Origin: CAZPNX01 sp964518765
GTDB lineage: Bacteria > Edwardsbacteria > AC1 > EtOH8
Direction of reading: 5' to 3'
Assembly (NCBI GenBank): GCA_964518765.1
Contig: CAZFJC010000008.1
Span: forward strand, 36,843-100,842
Length of the DNA stretch: 64,000 nucleotides
In this document: in pieces, positions 51,392 through 59,435 of the stretch
Layout of the letters: the number at the start of each line of letters is the position of its first letter
Position numbering within the stretch: position 1 is the first letter of the stretch
Notes under the pieces: generated by a model
What the model was told of the DNA's origin: nothing
The model's database searches: none
The model's input: only the letters and a program-made list of their open reading frames with translations
Translations under genes and position numbers: made by a program

Positions 51392-52225
51392 ATGAGGGCC
51401 TGGGGCATCATCGCCAATCGCAATCGCCAAGGGGCCGAGGGCGTGGTCCGCCAATTGGCCGCCTGGCTGCGGGACCACGGCATCCGACCCCTACTGGAGG
51501 AGGGTTTCCAGGCCGAGGGAACCGAGTCCCTGCCTGCCGCCGAGGCCGCCTGTGGTGGGGAGATACTCCTGGCCCTGGGCGGCGACGGCACCATCCTGAG
51601 GGCGGTGCGCCTGATGGGCGGCGATCAGAGGCCGATCCTGGGCATTAACCTGGGCTCGCTGGGCTTTCTGACCGAGACCTCGCAGGACCGGATGTGGCAA
51701 ACCCTGGAGCTGGTGGCCAAGGGGCAGTATTCGGTCGAGGAGCGGGCCATGGTCCAGACCGAAGCCGGGGGTAAGCGCATCCTGGCCCTCAACGACTTCG
51801 ACATCAGGGTGCCCACCCGGCTGGTGGAGCTCCTGGTCTCGGTGGACGGCGAGTTTCTCTCCCGCTACTTCGCCGACGGCCTGCTGGTGGCCACCCCCAC
51901 CGGGTCCACCGCCTACTCCCTGTCGGCCGGGGGGCCGATCGTCGAACCCTCGATGGAGGTGTTCGTCATCACCCCCATCTGCCCGCACACCCTATCCATC
52001 CGCCCCATGGTGGTCCCCATGTCCAAGACGCTGGAGGTGGCGGTGCACGGCAAAAGCGAGGAGGCGGTGCTGGTGGCCGACGGCCAGGAGAAGATCTCGC
52101 TGGGCGACAGCCAGAAGCTGACCATCACCAGGTCAGCACATAAGGCGCTGCTGGTCAAGCCTCCGGGCTCGTCTTTCTACCAGATACTGCGCACCAAACT
52201 CAAGTGGGGGGCCAGGGGGGAGTAG
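51392..52225 (+). CDS. nadK: NAD kinase
   Basis: 277 residues. The kinase signature LGGDGTILRAV, NLGSLGFLTE and the tail region YFADGLLVATPTGSTAYSLSAGGP are all present and ordered as in PpnK/NadK. It phosphorylates NAD to NADP with ATP or polyphosphate. The variable segment that usually reads NDVVI is NDFDIRV. It lies on the same strand as nrnA, separated by the inverted-repeat element. Confidence 0.96.
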   Translation: MRAWGIIANRNRQGAEGVVRQLAAWLRDHGIRPLLEEGFQAEGTESLPAAEAACGGEILLALGGDGTILRAVRLMGGDQRPILGINLGSLGFLTETSQDRMWQTLELVAKGQYSVEERAMVQTEAGGKRILALNDFDIRVPTRLVELLVSVDGEFLSRYFADGLLVATPTGSTAYSLSAGGPIVEPSMEVFVITPICPHTLSIRPMVVPMSKTLEVAVHGKSEEAVLVADGQEKISLGDSQKLTITRSAHKALLVKPPGSSFYQILRTKLKWGARGE

Positions 52226-52296
52226 CCCTGAAGGCAGAGAGAAAGAAATTAAAAGTCAGAAATCAAAAGGCGGAAATCGAAAGAGGAGCTTCAACG

Positions 52297-54189
52297 ATGT
52301 ACAGAAATCATGTCGAAGGGATAAAACGTTCTATTCTGGCTTCTGCCTTCTGCTTTCTGGTTTTGATAGGCTGCGGGAAGAAGGATGATCTCGACCGGAC
52401 CGGGGACGACACCACTCCGCCCCAGGTGATCTTCGCCTACCCGGCCGACTCGGCCGCCGGACTGCCCAGGAACACCGTGGTCTACGTGGTCTTCAGCGAG
52501 GCGATGAAGCAGTCGACGGCCCAGTCGGCCTTCTCGGCCTCGGGCGCCTCGGGGACATTTCGCTGGTTCGGAAACAGCATGGTCTTCGTGCCCTCCACCC
52601 CGTTCGCCGCAGACGACACTATCAGGGTCTCCGTTTCCTCGGCGGCCGAGGACCCGGCCGGCAACGGGCTGGCCCCGGCCTTCAATTGCTGGTTTTTGAC
52701 CGGGACCTCATCGGACAGCGTCCGGCCCACGGTGGCGGCCCTATCGCCGGCGGCCGGCAGCAGCGGAGTGGCGCCCAGCGCCACCATCACCATGCGGCCC
52801 TCGGAGCCGGTGTTGCAGTTCATATCCGGCAGCGTCGGGCTAACTGATTCACTGGGGAACCCGGTGGCCGGCAACACCTCCTGGCAGGACTCGGTGACAG
52901 TGGCCTTCAACCCCACCTCGGACCTGTCCAGCAATATGCGCTACACGGTGACGGTGGACACCATCCTGCGCGATAGGTGCTGGAACCGCAACGAGACGGC
53001 TTCCTGGCAGTTCACCACCGAGGCCGACCTGATTCCGCCGACGGTGGTCACCATCTCGCCGGCCAACGGAAGCGTCACCGCCTCGCTCAAGGATTCCATC
53101 CTGGTCACCTTCTCCGAGCCCATGGACACGGCCTCGGCCCGGGCCGCCTTCTCCATGAGCCCGTCCGTCGCCGGCAGCTTCTCCTGGAGCGGGTTGACGG
53201 TCCTTAAGTTCAAACCCTCTCAGATTCTAGCGGTAAAAAGGGCATACCAGGTAACCATCAACAACACGGCCAGGGACCGCAACGGCCTCCAGATGTCGGC
53301 GCCATTCAACTCGACCTTCACCACCGACCGGGTGGTTTATGCCTCCAGCGCCTCGACCAACAGGATATACGTATTGGCACGGACATCCGGGGAAGAAATG
53401 CAGCGGATAAACGACGCTTATGCGCTCAGGCTGGCCTGCTCGACTGACGGGACCAAGCTCTATGTGTTGACCGGCGGGGCGGCCGGCAGCCTGAGGGTGC
53501 TGGACCCGGCCAACGCCCACCAGCAGGTACGCGAAATCGCCGTCGGCAATTACCCTTACGCCATGGATGTGGCCGGCCATCGGATATTGATCAGCAGCTA
53601 CTCCGGCAATTCGGTGAAGCTGGTGGACACCACCGCCTGGGGCTCGCCGGCCACCTATACCGTGGACGCCGGGCCGCGGGGGGTGGCCCTGGGGAACAGC
53701 CGGATATTAGCGGCCTGCGCCGACGCCGCCAAGCTTTGCGCCTACGACCTCTCCGGCAACTTTCAGCAGAGCGTCACCATACTGGCTGGCTCCAAGATGA
53801 TGGCCCTATCCCCGGGGCGCGATACCCTCTACCTGTGCGAGGGCACCCAGCTTTCGGCTTTCCGGGCCACCGACCTCACCTGGTTGGGAACGGCGGCCAC
53901 CGACTGCGAGGACGCCGTCCGGGCCGGAAGCTACCTCTACGCCACCGACCCGCTCAATCCCAGGGTGCGGGTCTACTCTCCGACGCCATCGGGCAATATA
54001 ATCGGCCACGTCCAGGACATAACGGTGGGCTCGGCGCCGCGCGGCCTTTGCGCCTCGGCCGACGGTTCCCGGGTGTTCTCGGCCAACGGGACCACCGGCA
54101 CCGTCTCCGAGATAAGCACCGCCACCAACACCGTGGTCAGCACCATCACGGTAGGGGCGCCCACAGACGCGGTGGCCGTAAGCCCGTAA
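52297..54189 (+). CDS. lipoprotein with Ig-like (Big_5) domains and propeller-like repeats
   Basis: 630 residues. AGAGGAG precedes the ATG; signal peptide with lipobox LIGC. Three SbsA/Big_5-type Ig domains follow (TPPQVIFAYPADSAAGLP; RPTVAALSPAAGSSGVAP; PPTVVTISPANGSVTASL), then a YVTN-like propeller (TDGTKLYVLTGG, GPRGVALGNSRILAA, APRGLCASADGSRVFSANG). It is thus an outer-membrane-anchored surface protein related in build to the giant protein at 16162. The signal peptide is encoded by a repetitive CTTCTGCCTTCTGCTTTCTGG stretch. Function unknown. Confidence 0.88.
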   Translation: MYRNHVEGIKRSILASAFCFLVLIGCGKKDDLDRTGDDTTPPQVIFAYPADSAAGLPRNTVVYVVFSEAMKQSTAQSAFSASGASGTFRWFGNSMVFVPSTPFAADDTIRVSVSSAAEDPAGNGLAPAFNCWFLTGTSSDSVRPTVAALSPAAGSSGVAPSATITMRPSEPVLQFISGSVGLTDSLGNPVAGNTSWQDSVTVAFNPTSDLSSNMRYTVTVDTILRDRCWNRNETASWQFTTEADLIPPTVVTISPANGSVTASLKDSILVTFSEPMDTASARAAFSMSPSVAGSFSWSGLTVLKFKPSQILAVKRAYQVTINNTARDRNGLQMSAPFNSTFTTDRVVYASSASTNRIYVLARTSGEEMQRINDAYALRLACSTDGTKLYVLTGGAAGSLRVLDPANAHQQVREIAVGNYPYAMDVAGHRILISSYSGNSVKLVDTTAWGSPATYTVDAGPRGVALGNSRILAACADAAKLCAYDLSGNFQQSVTILAGSKMMALSPGRDTLYLCEGTQLSAFRATDLTWLGTAATDCEDAVRAGSYLYATDPLNPRVRVYSPTPSGNIIGHVQDITVGSAPRGLCASADGSRVFSANGTTGTVSEISTATNTVVSTITVGAPTDAVAVSP

Positions 54190-54268
54190 GAGTGACGTTC
54201 CCGGCACGAAACGGCGACCATCCTAGGAATACCTAAGGCCCCAGTAATTTTCGTCCAAGAGAGAACCA

Positions 54269-54886
54269 ATGGACTTGAGCAAGATCGACTCCCTGCAGAT
54301 GGACGCGCTCCGAGAGGTGTCGAACATCGGAGCCGGGCACGCCGCCACCGCCCTGTCGGACCTGACCGGGCAGAAGGTTATCATCAACATACCGGTGATC
54401 GATGTCTACCCGCTGCACGACATTTTCGCTAGGGCGGCGGCACCGGACGAAAAAGTGGTCGGCGTCCAGATCGGGCTGACCGGGCCAATAACCGGCCGGA
54501 CCCTGCTGCTGTTCACCGAGACTGAGTCGAGATCCTTCGCCGCCTGCCTGATGGGCAAGGATGCGGGCGGGCTGGATGAGCTGGGCGAGGCCGGGGAGTC
54601 AGCCCTGCGCGAGGCCAACAACATTCTGACCTGCGCCTATATGAACGCCCTGGGCGACATGATGGGGTTCGTGGTCATCCCCACCACCCCCAAGCTGGTG
54701 GCCGGCAAGCCGGGGGAGGTTCTGGAGGGGCTGTTGGCCCAGGGACAATCGGCCGGTGACCTGGCCGTCTCCATCAACAACGAGTTCCGCTTCCTGGACC
54801 GGAACGCAGTCTTCAAGGGTTTCTACCTGCTGCTGTCCGACAGCCAGTCGCTTACCAACATCTTCAAGGCCCTGCATCTTATGTGA
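54269..54886 (+). CDS. cheC: CheC-family phosphatase
   Basis: 205 residues. Both D/S-x3-E-x2-N catalytic signatures of CheC are visible: DALREVSN near residue 12 and SALREANN near 110. GAGHAATALSDLTGQKV and GDMMGFVVIPT follow the family pattern. CheC removes phosphate from CheY-P. No other chemotaxis or flagellar genes are in the window, so it may serve another response regulator. Starts behind AGAGAG. Confidence 0.9.
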   Translation: MDLSKIDSLQMDALREVSNIGAGHAATALSDLTGQKVIINIPVIDVYPLHDIFARAAAPDEKVVGVQIGLTGPITGRTLLLFTETESRSFAACLMGKDAGGLDELGEAGESALREANNILTCAYMNALGDMMGFVVIPTTPKLVAGKPGEVLEGLLAQGQSAGDLAVSINNEFRFLDRNAVFKGFYLLLSDSQSLTNIFKALHLM

Positions 54887-54919
54887 TGCCGGATCAATCT
54901 CTTTGGAAATCAGGAAGGC

Positions 54920-55531
54920 TTGAGATCAAATAGGGAAGATAAAAAGACCGGGGCTCTTAAGCCACTGGCCGACCTGATCTACGAGGCCGGGGTGCTCTCC
55001 AGGGTGCGGCGCTCCGGCTGGTGGCTGGCTGGGGAGGGCCGCCCCGAGAGCGTGGCCGAGCATAGCTTCCGGACGGCGCTCATCGCCTTCCTGCTGGCGG
55101 ATATGGAGGGGGCTGACCCGGAGCGGGCGGCGTCCCTGGCCCTGTTCCACGATCTGCACGAGACCCGGGTGCTGGACATGCACAAAGTAGGCCAGCGCTA
55201 CGCCGACTGGGAGAAGGTGGAGGACGGGGCGATTAAGGAACAGCTCGCCAGGCTGCCGGATGGCCTGAAAACCAAGATCTCCGGTCATAAGGTCGATTTT
55301 CAATTGGCTGGATCGCTCGAGGCCGCCATAGCCCGTGACGCCGACCATCTGGAGTGCCTGGTGCGGGCCAGGGAGTACCAGGCGGCGGGGAATCCGCAGG
55401 TCAAGGACTGGATAGCCAACAGCCGGAAGAGGCTGAGAACGAATTCTGCTAAAAAGCTGGCTGCCCAGTGCCTGCGCACCGGCCCCCAGGACTGGTGGGA
55501 GGGATTAAAGAAGAGGATAATGAAGGAATAA
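54920..55531 (+). CDS. HD-domain hydrolase (YfbR-like 5'-nucleotidase family)
   Basis: 203 residues. HD motif: VAEHSFR, LFHDLHETR and a later RDADHLE, giving the H...HD...D metal set. The RSGWWLAG and PESVAEHSF pattern matches archaeal and bacterial HD proteins near YfbR, which remove phosphate from deoxynucleotides. The start is uncertain: the frame begins with TTG at 54920 directly behind AGGAAGG, which is too near for ordinary use, and no ATG is available. Confidence 0.8.
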   Translation: MRSNREDKKTGALKPLADLIYEAGVLSRVRRSGWWLAGEGRPESVAEHSFRTALIAFLLADMEGADPERAASLALFHDLHETRVLDMHKVGQRYADWEKVEDGAIKEQLARLPDGLKTKISGHKVDFQLAGSLEAAIARDADHLECLVRAREYQAAGNPQVKDWIANSRKRLRTNSAKKLAAQCLRTGPQDWWEGLKKRIMKE

Positions 55532-55619
55532 GGGACTAACCCCCAGCCGCTTCCCCTGCGCCTGAGATAAAGCTGCGACGGATGGATCAAGGAAGGGACC
55601 TGGGATTAGGCTAAAACCC

Positions 55620-57329
55620 ATGCTCATCCGGCTTCAAGTACAGAACTACGCACTAATAGAATCCCTGGAGGTCGAGTTCCGCCCCGGGCTCAACATACTC
55701 ACCGGCGAGACCGGGGCCGGCAAGTCCATCCTGATAGGCGCCCTGGGGCTGGCCCTGGGCGAGCGGGCCGACAGCGACAGTGTCCGCACCGGCGCCAAGC
55801 AGGCGGTGGTCGAGGCCGAGTTCAGGATCGACCGCTACCAGGCCGTCAAGGGGATCATTGAGGAGCTGGGGCTGGAGTGGACCGGGGAGCTGTCCATCAG
55901 GCGCGAGGTATCGGCCGCGGGCAAGAGCCGGGCCCTGGTCAACGACGCTCAGGTGCCGCTTTTCAGCCTTAAGAGGATCGGAGATGCCATTCTGGACATG
56001 CACGGCCAGCACCAGCACCAGTCGCTGCTATACGAGGAAAGGCACCTCGACTTCCTGGACGGCTACGCCAGGACCTGGCCGGAGAGGGGGGCTATCGACG
56101 CCCTTTTCCGGGAGCACCAAGACATCAGGAGCGAGTTGGAGGCCCTCCGCAGCCAGGAGAAGCTAACCCGGGAGAAGCTGGATCTCTATGCCTTCCAGAT
56201 AAGGGAGATCGAAGCCGCCAAGCTGTCCGAGGGCGAGGAGGAGGAGTTGGGAAGGGAGCAGGCGGTTCTGGCCAACTCGGAGAAACTGCACTCTTTGGCC
56301 GCGGAGGCCTACCACCTGCTTTACCAGAACGAAGGCTCGATAAGCGAGCAGCTGGGCGCGGCCAGAAAGGCCTTGGAGCAGATCGCAGCCATCGACGGAA
56401 GGGCCCAAGAGACCGTCGAGGGCCTGGCCTCATTAGGCGACCAGGTGGATGAGGTTTCTCGTGAAGTGAGGAGATACCGGGATTCGATCCATTTCGATCC
56501 CCTACGGCTGGAAGAGATCCGACAGAGGCTGGACCTGATCCGGATGCTCAGAAAGAAATACGGCAGCCCCGAGGGCAGGACAGCCGCAGTGCTCGAATAC
56601 CTGGCCAGGATCAAATCCGAGGTGGACTTGGTGGAGCACGGCCAGGAACGGATCGCCAAGCTTGAGGGCGAGCTGGAGGCCAAACGGAGGGAGCTGGAAA
56701 CGCTTTGCCTTGAACTGTCCGACAAGCGCCAGGCCGCGGCCCAAAAAATGGCCAGGGAGGTGCTGGGCCAGCTCAAGGATCTGGGGATGGAGAAGGCCTC
56801 CTTCAAGGTGGAGGTTGCCCAGTCCGATGAGGAGGGCGGATTGGTCCGCCGGGGGGGCAAGACCTACAGGGCCGGGCCCAGCGGCATGGACCAGGCCCGG
56901 TTCCTGATCTCGCCCAATGCCGGCGAGGAGCTCAAGCCTTTGGCCAGGATAGCCTCGGGCGGAGAGATCTCGCGGGTGATGTTGGCGGTCAAGACCATCC
57001 TGGCCGAGGCCGACCAGGTTTCATCACTGGTCTTCGACGAGATCGACTCGGGCATCGGCGGCCGGGTGGCCGAGGCGGTGGGGAGAAAGCTTCGCCAGAT
57101 CGGCGAGAAACGCCAGGTGCTGTGCATCACCCACCTGCCGCAGATAGCGGCCCTGGCCCAGGCCCACTACCGGGTGGCCAAGCGCGAGCAATCCGGCCGC
57201 ACCCTGACCACGGTCGAGCCCCTGTCGGAAAAGGAGCGAATCGAGGAGGTGGCCAGGATGTTGGGCGGCGAGAAGGTGACGGAGTCGGCCCTGAGGCACG
57301 CCCGGGAGATGGTGGGGAGCGGACAGTAG
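55620..57329 (+). CDS. recN: DNA repair protein RecN
   Basis: 569 residues of the SMC-like RecN family. Walker A GETGAGKS lies near residue 30, long coiled coils fill about 160-380, and the C-terminal half has the ABC signature-like LKPLARIASGGEISRVML and Walker B VFDEIDSGIGG with ITHLPQIAALA. It acts in double-strand break repair. The upstream 90 bases hold no strong promoter; it may be read from the HD gene. Confidence 0.96.
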   Translation: MLIRLQVQNYALIESLEVEFRPGLNILTGETGAGKSILIGALGLALGERADSDSVRTGAKQAVVEAEFRIDRYQAVKGIIEELGLEWTGELSIRREVSAAGKSRALVNDAQVPLFSLKRIGDAILDMHGQHQHQSLLYEERHLDFLDGYARTWPERGAIDALFREHQDIRSELEALRSQEKLTREKLDLYAFQIREIEAAKLSEGEEEELGREQAVLANSEKLHSLAAEAYHLLYQNEGSISEQLGAARKALEQIAAIDGRAQETVEGLASLGDQVDEVSREVRRYRDSIHFDPLRLEEIRQRLDLIRMLRKKYGSPEGRTAAVLEYLARIKSEVDLVEHGQERIAKLEGELEAKRRELETLCLELSDKRQAAAQKMAREVLGQLKDLGMEKASFKVEVAQSDEEGGLVRRGGKTYRAGPSGMDQARFLISPNAGEELKPLARIASGGEISRVMLAVKTILAEADQVSSLVFDEIDSGIGGRVAEAVGRKLRQIGEKRQVLCITHLPQIAALAQAHYRVAKREQSGRTLTTVEPLSEKERIEEVARMLGGEKVTESALRHAREMVGSGQ

Positions 57330-57332
57330 GTT

Positions 57333-58285
57333 ATGGAGTATTACATAGGCAATACGGATAAAGAGTGGTACAGCTTTCTTAGTGCCCGGAAACCTGAAGA
57401 AGTAAATTTTTGGCAACCAGGTGGACATCGAAAGTTTTGCCGTCTAAATATCGGGGCACCATTTCTATTGCGACTGAAGGGGCGAATAAATAAAATTGCC
57501 GGCCTCGGTTTTTTTCAAAAAGCTCTCTTCTTCCCATTGATTTCGCTTGGGAGGTTTTTAGAGAAAAAAACGGGATGTCATCGCTTGAGGATTTTAGAAA
57601 ACGGATAAATACCTTTAGAGATAAAAGTGACTCAGTCGAAAAGCGTTCCATCATTGGTTGTATTATTTTAACAAACCCGATTTTCTTCGACGAAATAGAC
57701 TGGCTGAGCACACCGCCCGATTGGCAGACAAGTATCGTCTCAGGCAAGTCATACAATAGTGTTGATGGTTATGGGAAAATACTATGGGAGAGAATTGAAA
57801 AATTGTTTTATCAATACAAACTATACGACATACCCCCGGAGAAAAAAAGCCAATTAGCTATTGCCGAAGACAGCCTTGCCGAGAGATACGGATCGGAGAT
57901 ACTGACCAGGGTGCGTTTAGGGCAAGGAGCTTTTAGAATAATGGTTACCGATGCTTATGAGAGAAGATGCGCCGTCAGCGGTGAAAGAACATTACCGGCA
58001 CTCGATGCGGCGCATATTAAACCTTACGACAGGTCTGGGCCACACTTGATTTCAAACGGAATGCTGCTCAGGTCTGACATCCACAGGCTATACGATAAAG
58101 GATATATCACTATAACCACCGATTACAGAGTTTTTGTTTCCAGGAAAATTAAGGAGGAATACGAGAATGGTAGAGAATATTACAGATATCATGGGAATCG
58201 CTTAGTCAGTTGTCCCTCGAGGGAGATAGATAAACCATCGAAGGAATTCATAGAGTGGCATAATCGGGAGATATTCAAGAGTTAA
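57333..58285 (+). pseudogene. HNH endonuclease-type protein with a frameshift in an AT-rich island
   Basis: Two frames together give one protein of about 317 residues. The first encodes WYSFLSARKPEEVNFWQP and GFFQKALFFPLISLG; the second, starting about 57575, encodes FRKRINTFRDKSD, RVRLGQGAFRIMVTDAYERRCAVSGE and the HNH core DAAHIKPYDRSGPHLISNGMLLRSDIHRLYDKGY. The break lies at a run of seven A at 57564-57570; adding one base restores the frame. Restriction-like HNH proteins of this type occur as stand-alone nucleases or defence effectors. The island is much richer in AT than its surroundings, suggesting recent acquisition. Confidence 0.82.
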
Positions 58286-58305
58286 ATATAATTGAGGAGG
58301 CAGCC

Positions 58306-59349
58306 ATGAAAAAAACGTTTCCGCTTATCCTGGCGCTTTCGCTGGTCGTCTTGCCGCTGCTGGCCCAGCCCGACGTTCCGATCAAGCTGGTGGTGCTCGA
58401 CCTGAAATCGCCGGGCAACGAAGGGGTGGTGCTGGGCGACCGGCTGAACGCCGAGTTCACCAAGGGGGGGCTCTACGATATGGTCACCCGCGATAAGCGG
58501 GACGCGGCCGTCAAGGAGCTGGCGCTGGTGGCCGCGGACGAGCCCTACTCTCTGACCAGGGTCGGCCAGAAGCTGAAGGCCGACATCGTCGTGGGGGGCA
58601 GCGTAGGGCAGCTGGGGGACACCTGGTCGCTGAGCCTGGTGGCTGTTAATGTGGCCTCGGGCAAGGCCGAGCACCATCTGACCAAGTCATATAAGGGCAA
58701 GGTGGACGGCCTGCTGCTTTTAGTCGACGGCTTCGCCAAGCAGGTCTCGGCCGAGAGGGCCAGGCAGGTCAAGGCGATCCAGGCCGAGAAGGCCGATCTA
58801 AACAAGCGTTCCGAGGCTCTCAAGGACAGGAAGGCAGAGTTGGAGAAGAAGCGGGAGGCTATAAAGGCCCAGCTGGCCAAGGACCTGGAGACCATCGACA
58901 AAAAGGAGGAGGCCCTGGAGAAGGACTACCAGCTGGCCGGCGAGAAGATTGCAGCCCATGACAAGAAGATCGAGGATATGAAGGCGGCGGGCAAGAAGCC
59001 GGCCACCGATCCGGCCAAGGCCAGGGCACTGCTGGTGAAGAAACAGGAGGAGATCGCCAAGAAGAAGGAGGCCTTAAACCGGGATCGGAATAAGGCCAGG
59101 GCGGCCTCGGCCAAAGCAGACGAGGAGACAGTTAAGGAGATCGGTCTGGTGGAGAAGGCCCAGTGGGAGGTGGCCCAGAAGCAGAAGGCCTACGAGCCTA
59201 AGCCGCCCGAGCCAGAGCCGATTCCGGCCGCGGTGGACACGGTCAAGGAACCCGAGCCGGCCAAGAAGCCGGTTAAGAAGAAGACAGCCAAGCCCAGGCC
59301 GAAGACAAGCACCTCCATCAGCAAGCCCAAGGCTAAACCGGTAGACTGA
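58306..59349 (+). CDS. exported TolB/CsgG-like protein with long coiled coil
   Basis: 347 residues. GAGGAGG precedes the ATG; signal peptide PLILALSLVVLPLLA. Residues about 25-145 resemble the TolB-N/CsgG alpha-beta fold (VVLDLKSPGNEGVVLGDRL, YDMVTRDKRD, KADIVVGGSVGQLGDTWSLSL). Residues 150-290 are a highly charged coiled coil rich in K, E and A (KADLNKRSEALKDRKAELEK), then a proline-lysine tail ending in KPKAKPVD. It is likely a periplasmic scaffold. A strong terminator follows. Confidence 0.8.
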   Translation: MKKTFPLILALSLVVLPLLAQPDVPIKLVVLDLKSPGNEGVVLGDRLNAEFTKGGLYDMVTRDKRDAAVKELALVAADEPYSLTRVGQKLKADIVVGGSVGQLGDTWSLSLVAVNVASGKAEHHLTKSYKGKVDGLLLLVDGFAKQVSAERARQVKAIQAEKADLNKRSEALKDRKAELEKKREAIKAQLAKDLETIDKKEEALEKDYQLAGEKIAAHDKKIEDMKAAGKKPATDPAKARALLVKKQEEIAKKKEALNRDRNKARAASAKADEETVKEIGLVEKAQWEVAQKQKAYEPKPPEPEPIPAAVDTVKEPEPAKKPVKKKTAKPRPKTSTSISKPKAKPVD

Positions 59350-59354
59350 AGCCA

Positions 59355-59388
59355 AAGGGGCCGTTCCGGAAAAGCGGAACGGCCCCTT
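59355..59388 (+). terminator. intrinsic terminator
   Basis: 14-bp perfect stem AAGGGGCCGTTCCG / CGGAACGGCCCCTT with GAAAAG loop. Only a short T-tract follows, but the stem is very stable. Confidence 0.85.
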
Positions 59389-59435
59389 CTCACAACTGGC
59401 TAAGACAGACTTCCTTCCCGGTTGTCAATCCATGC

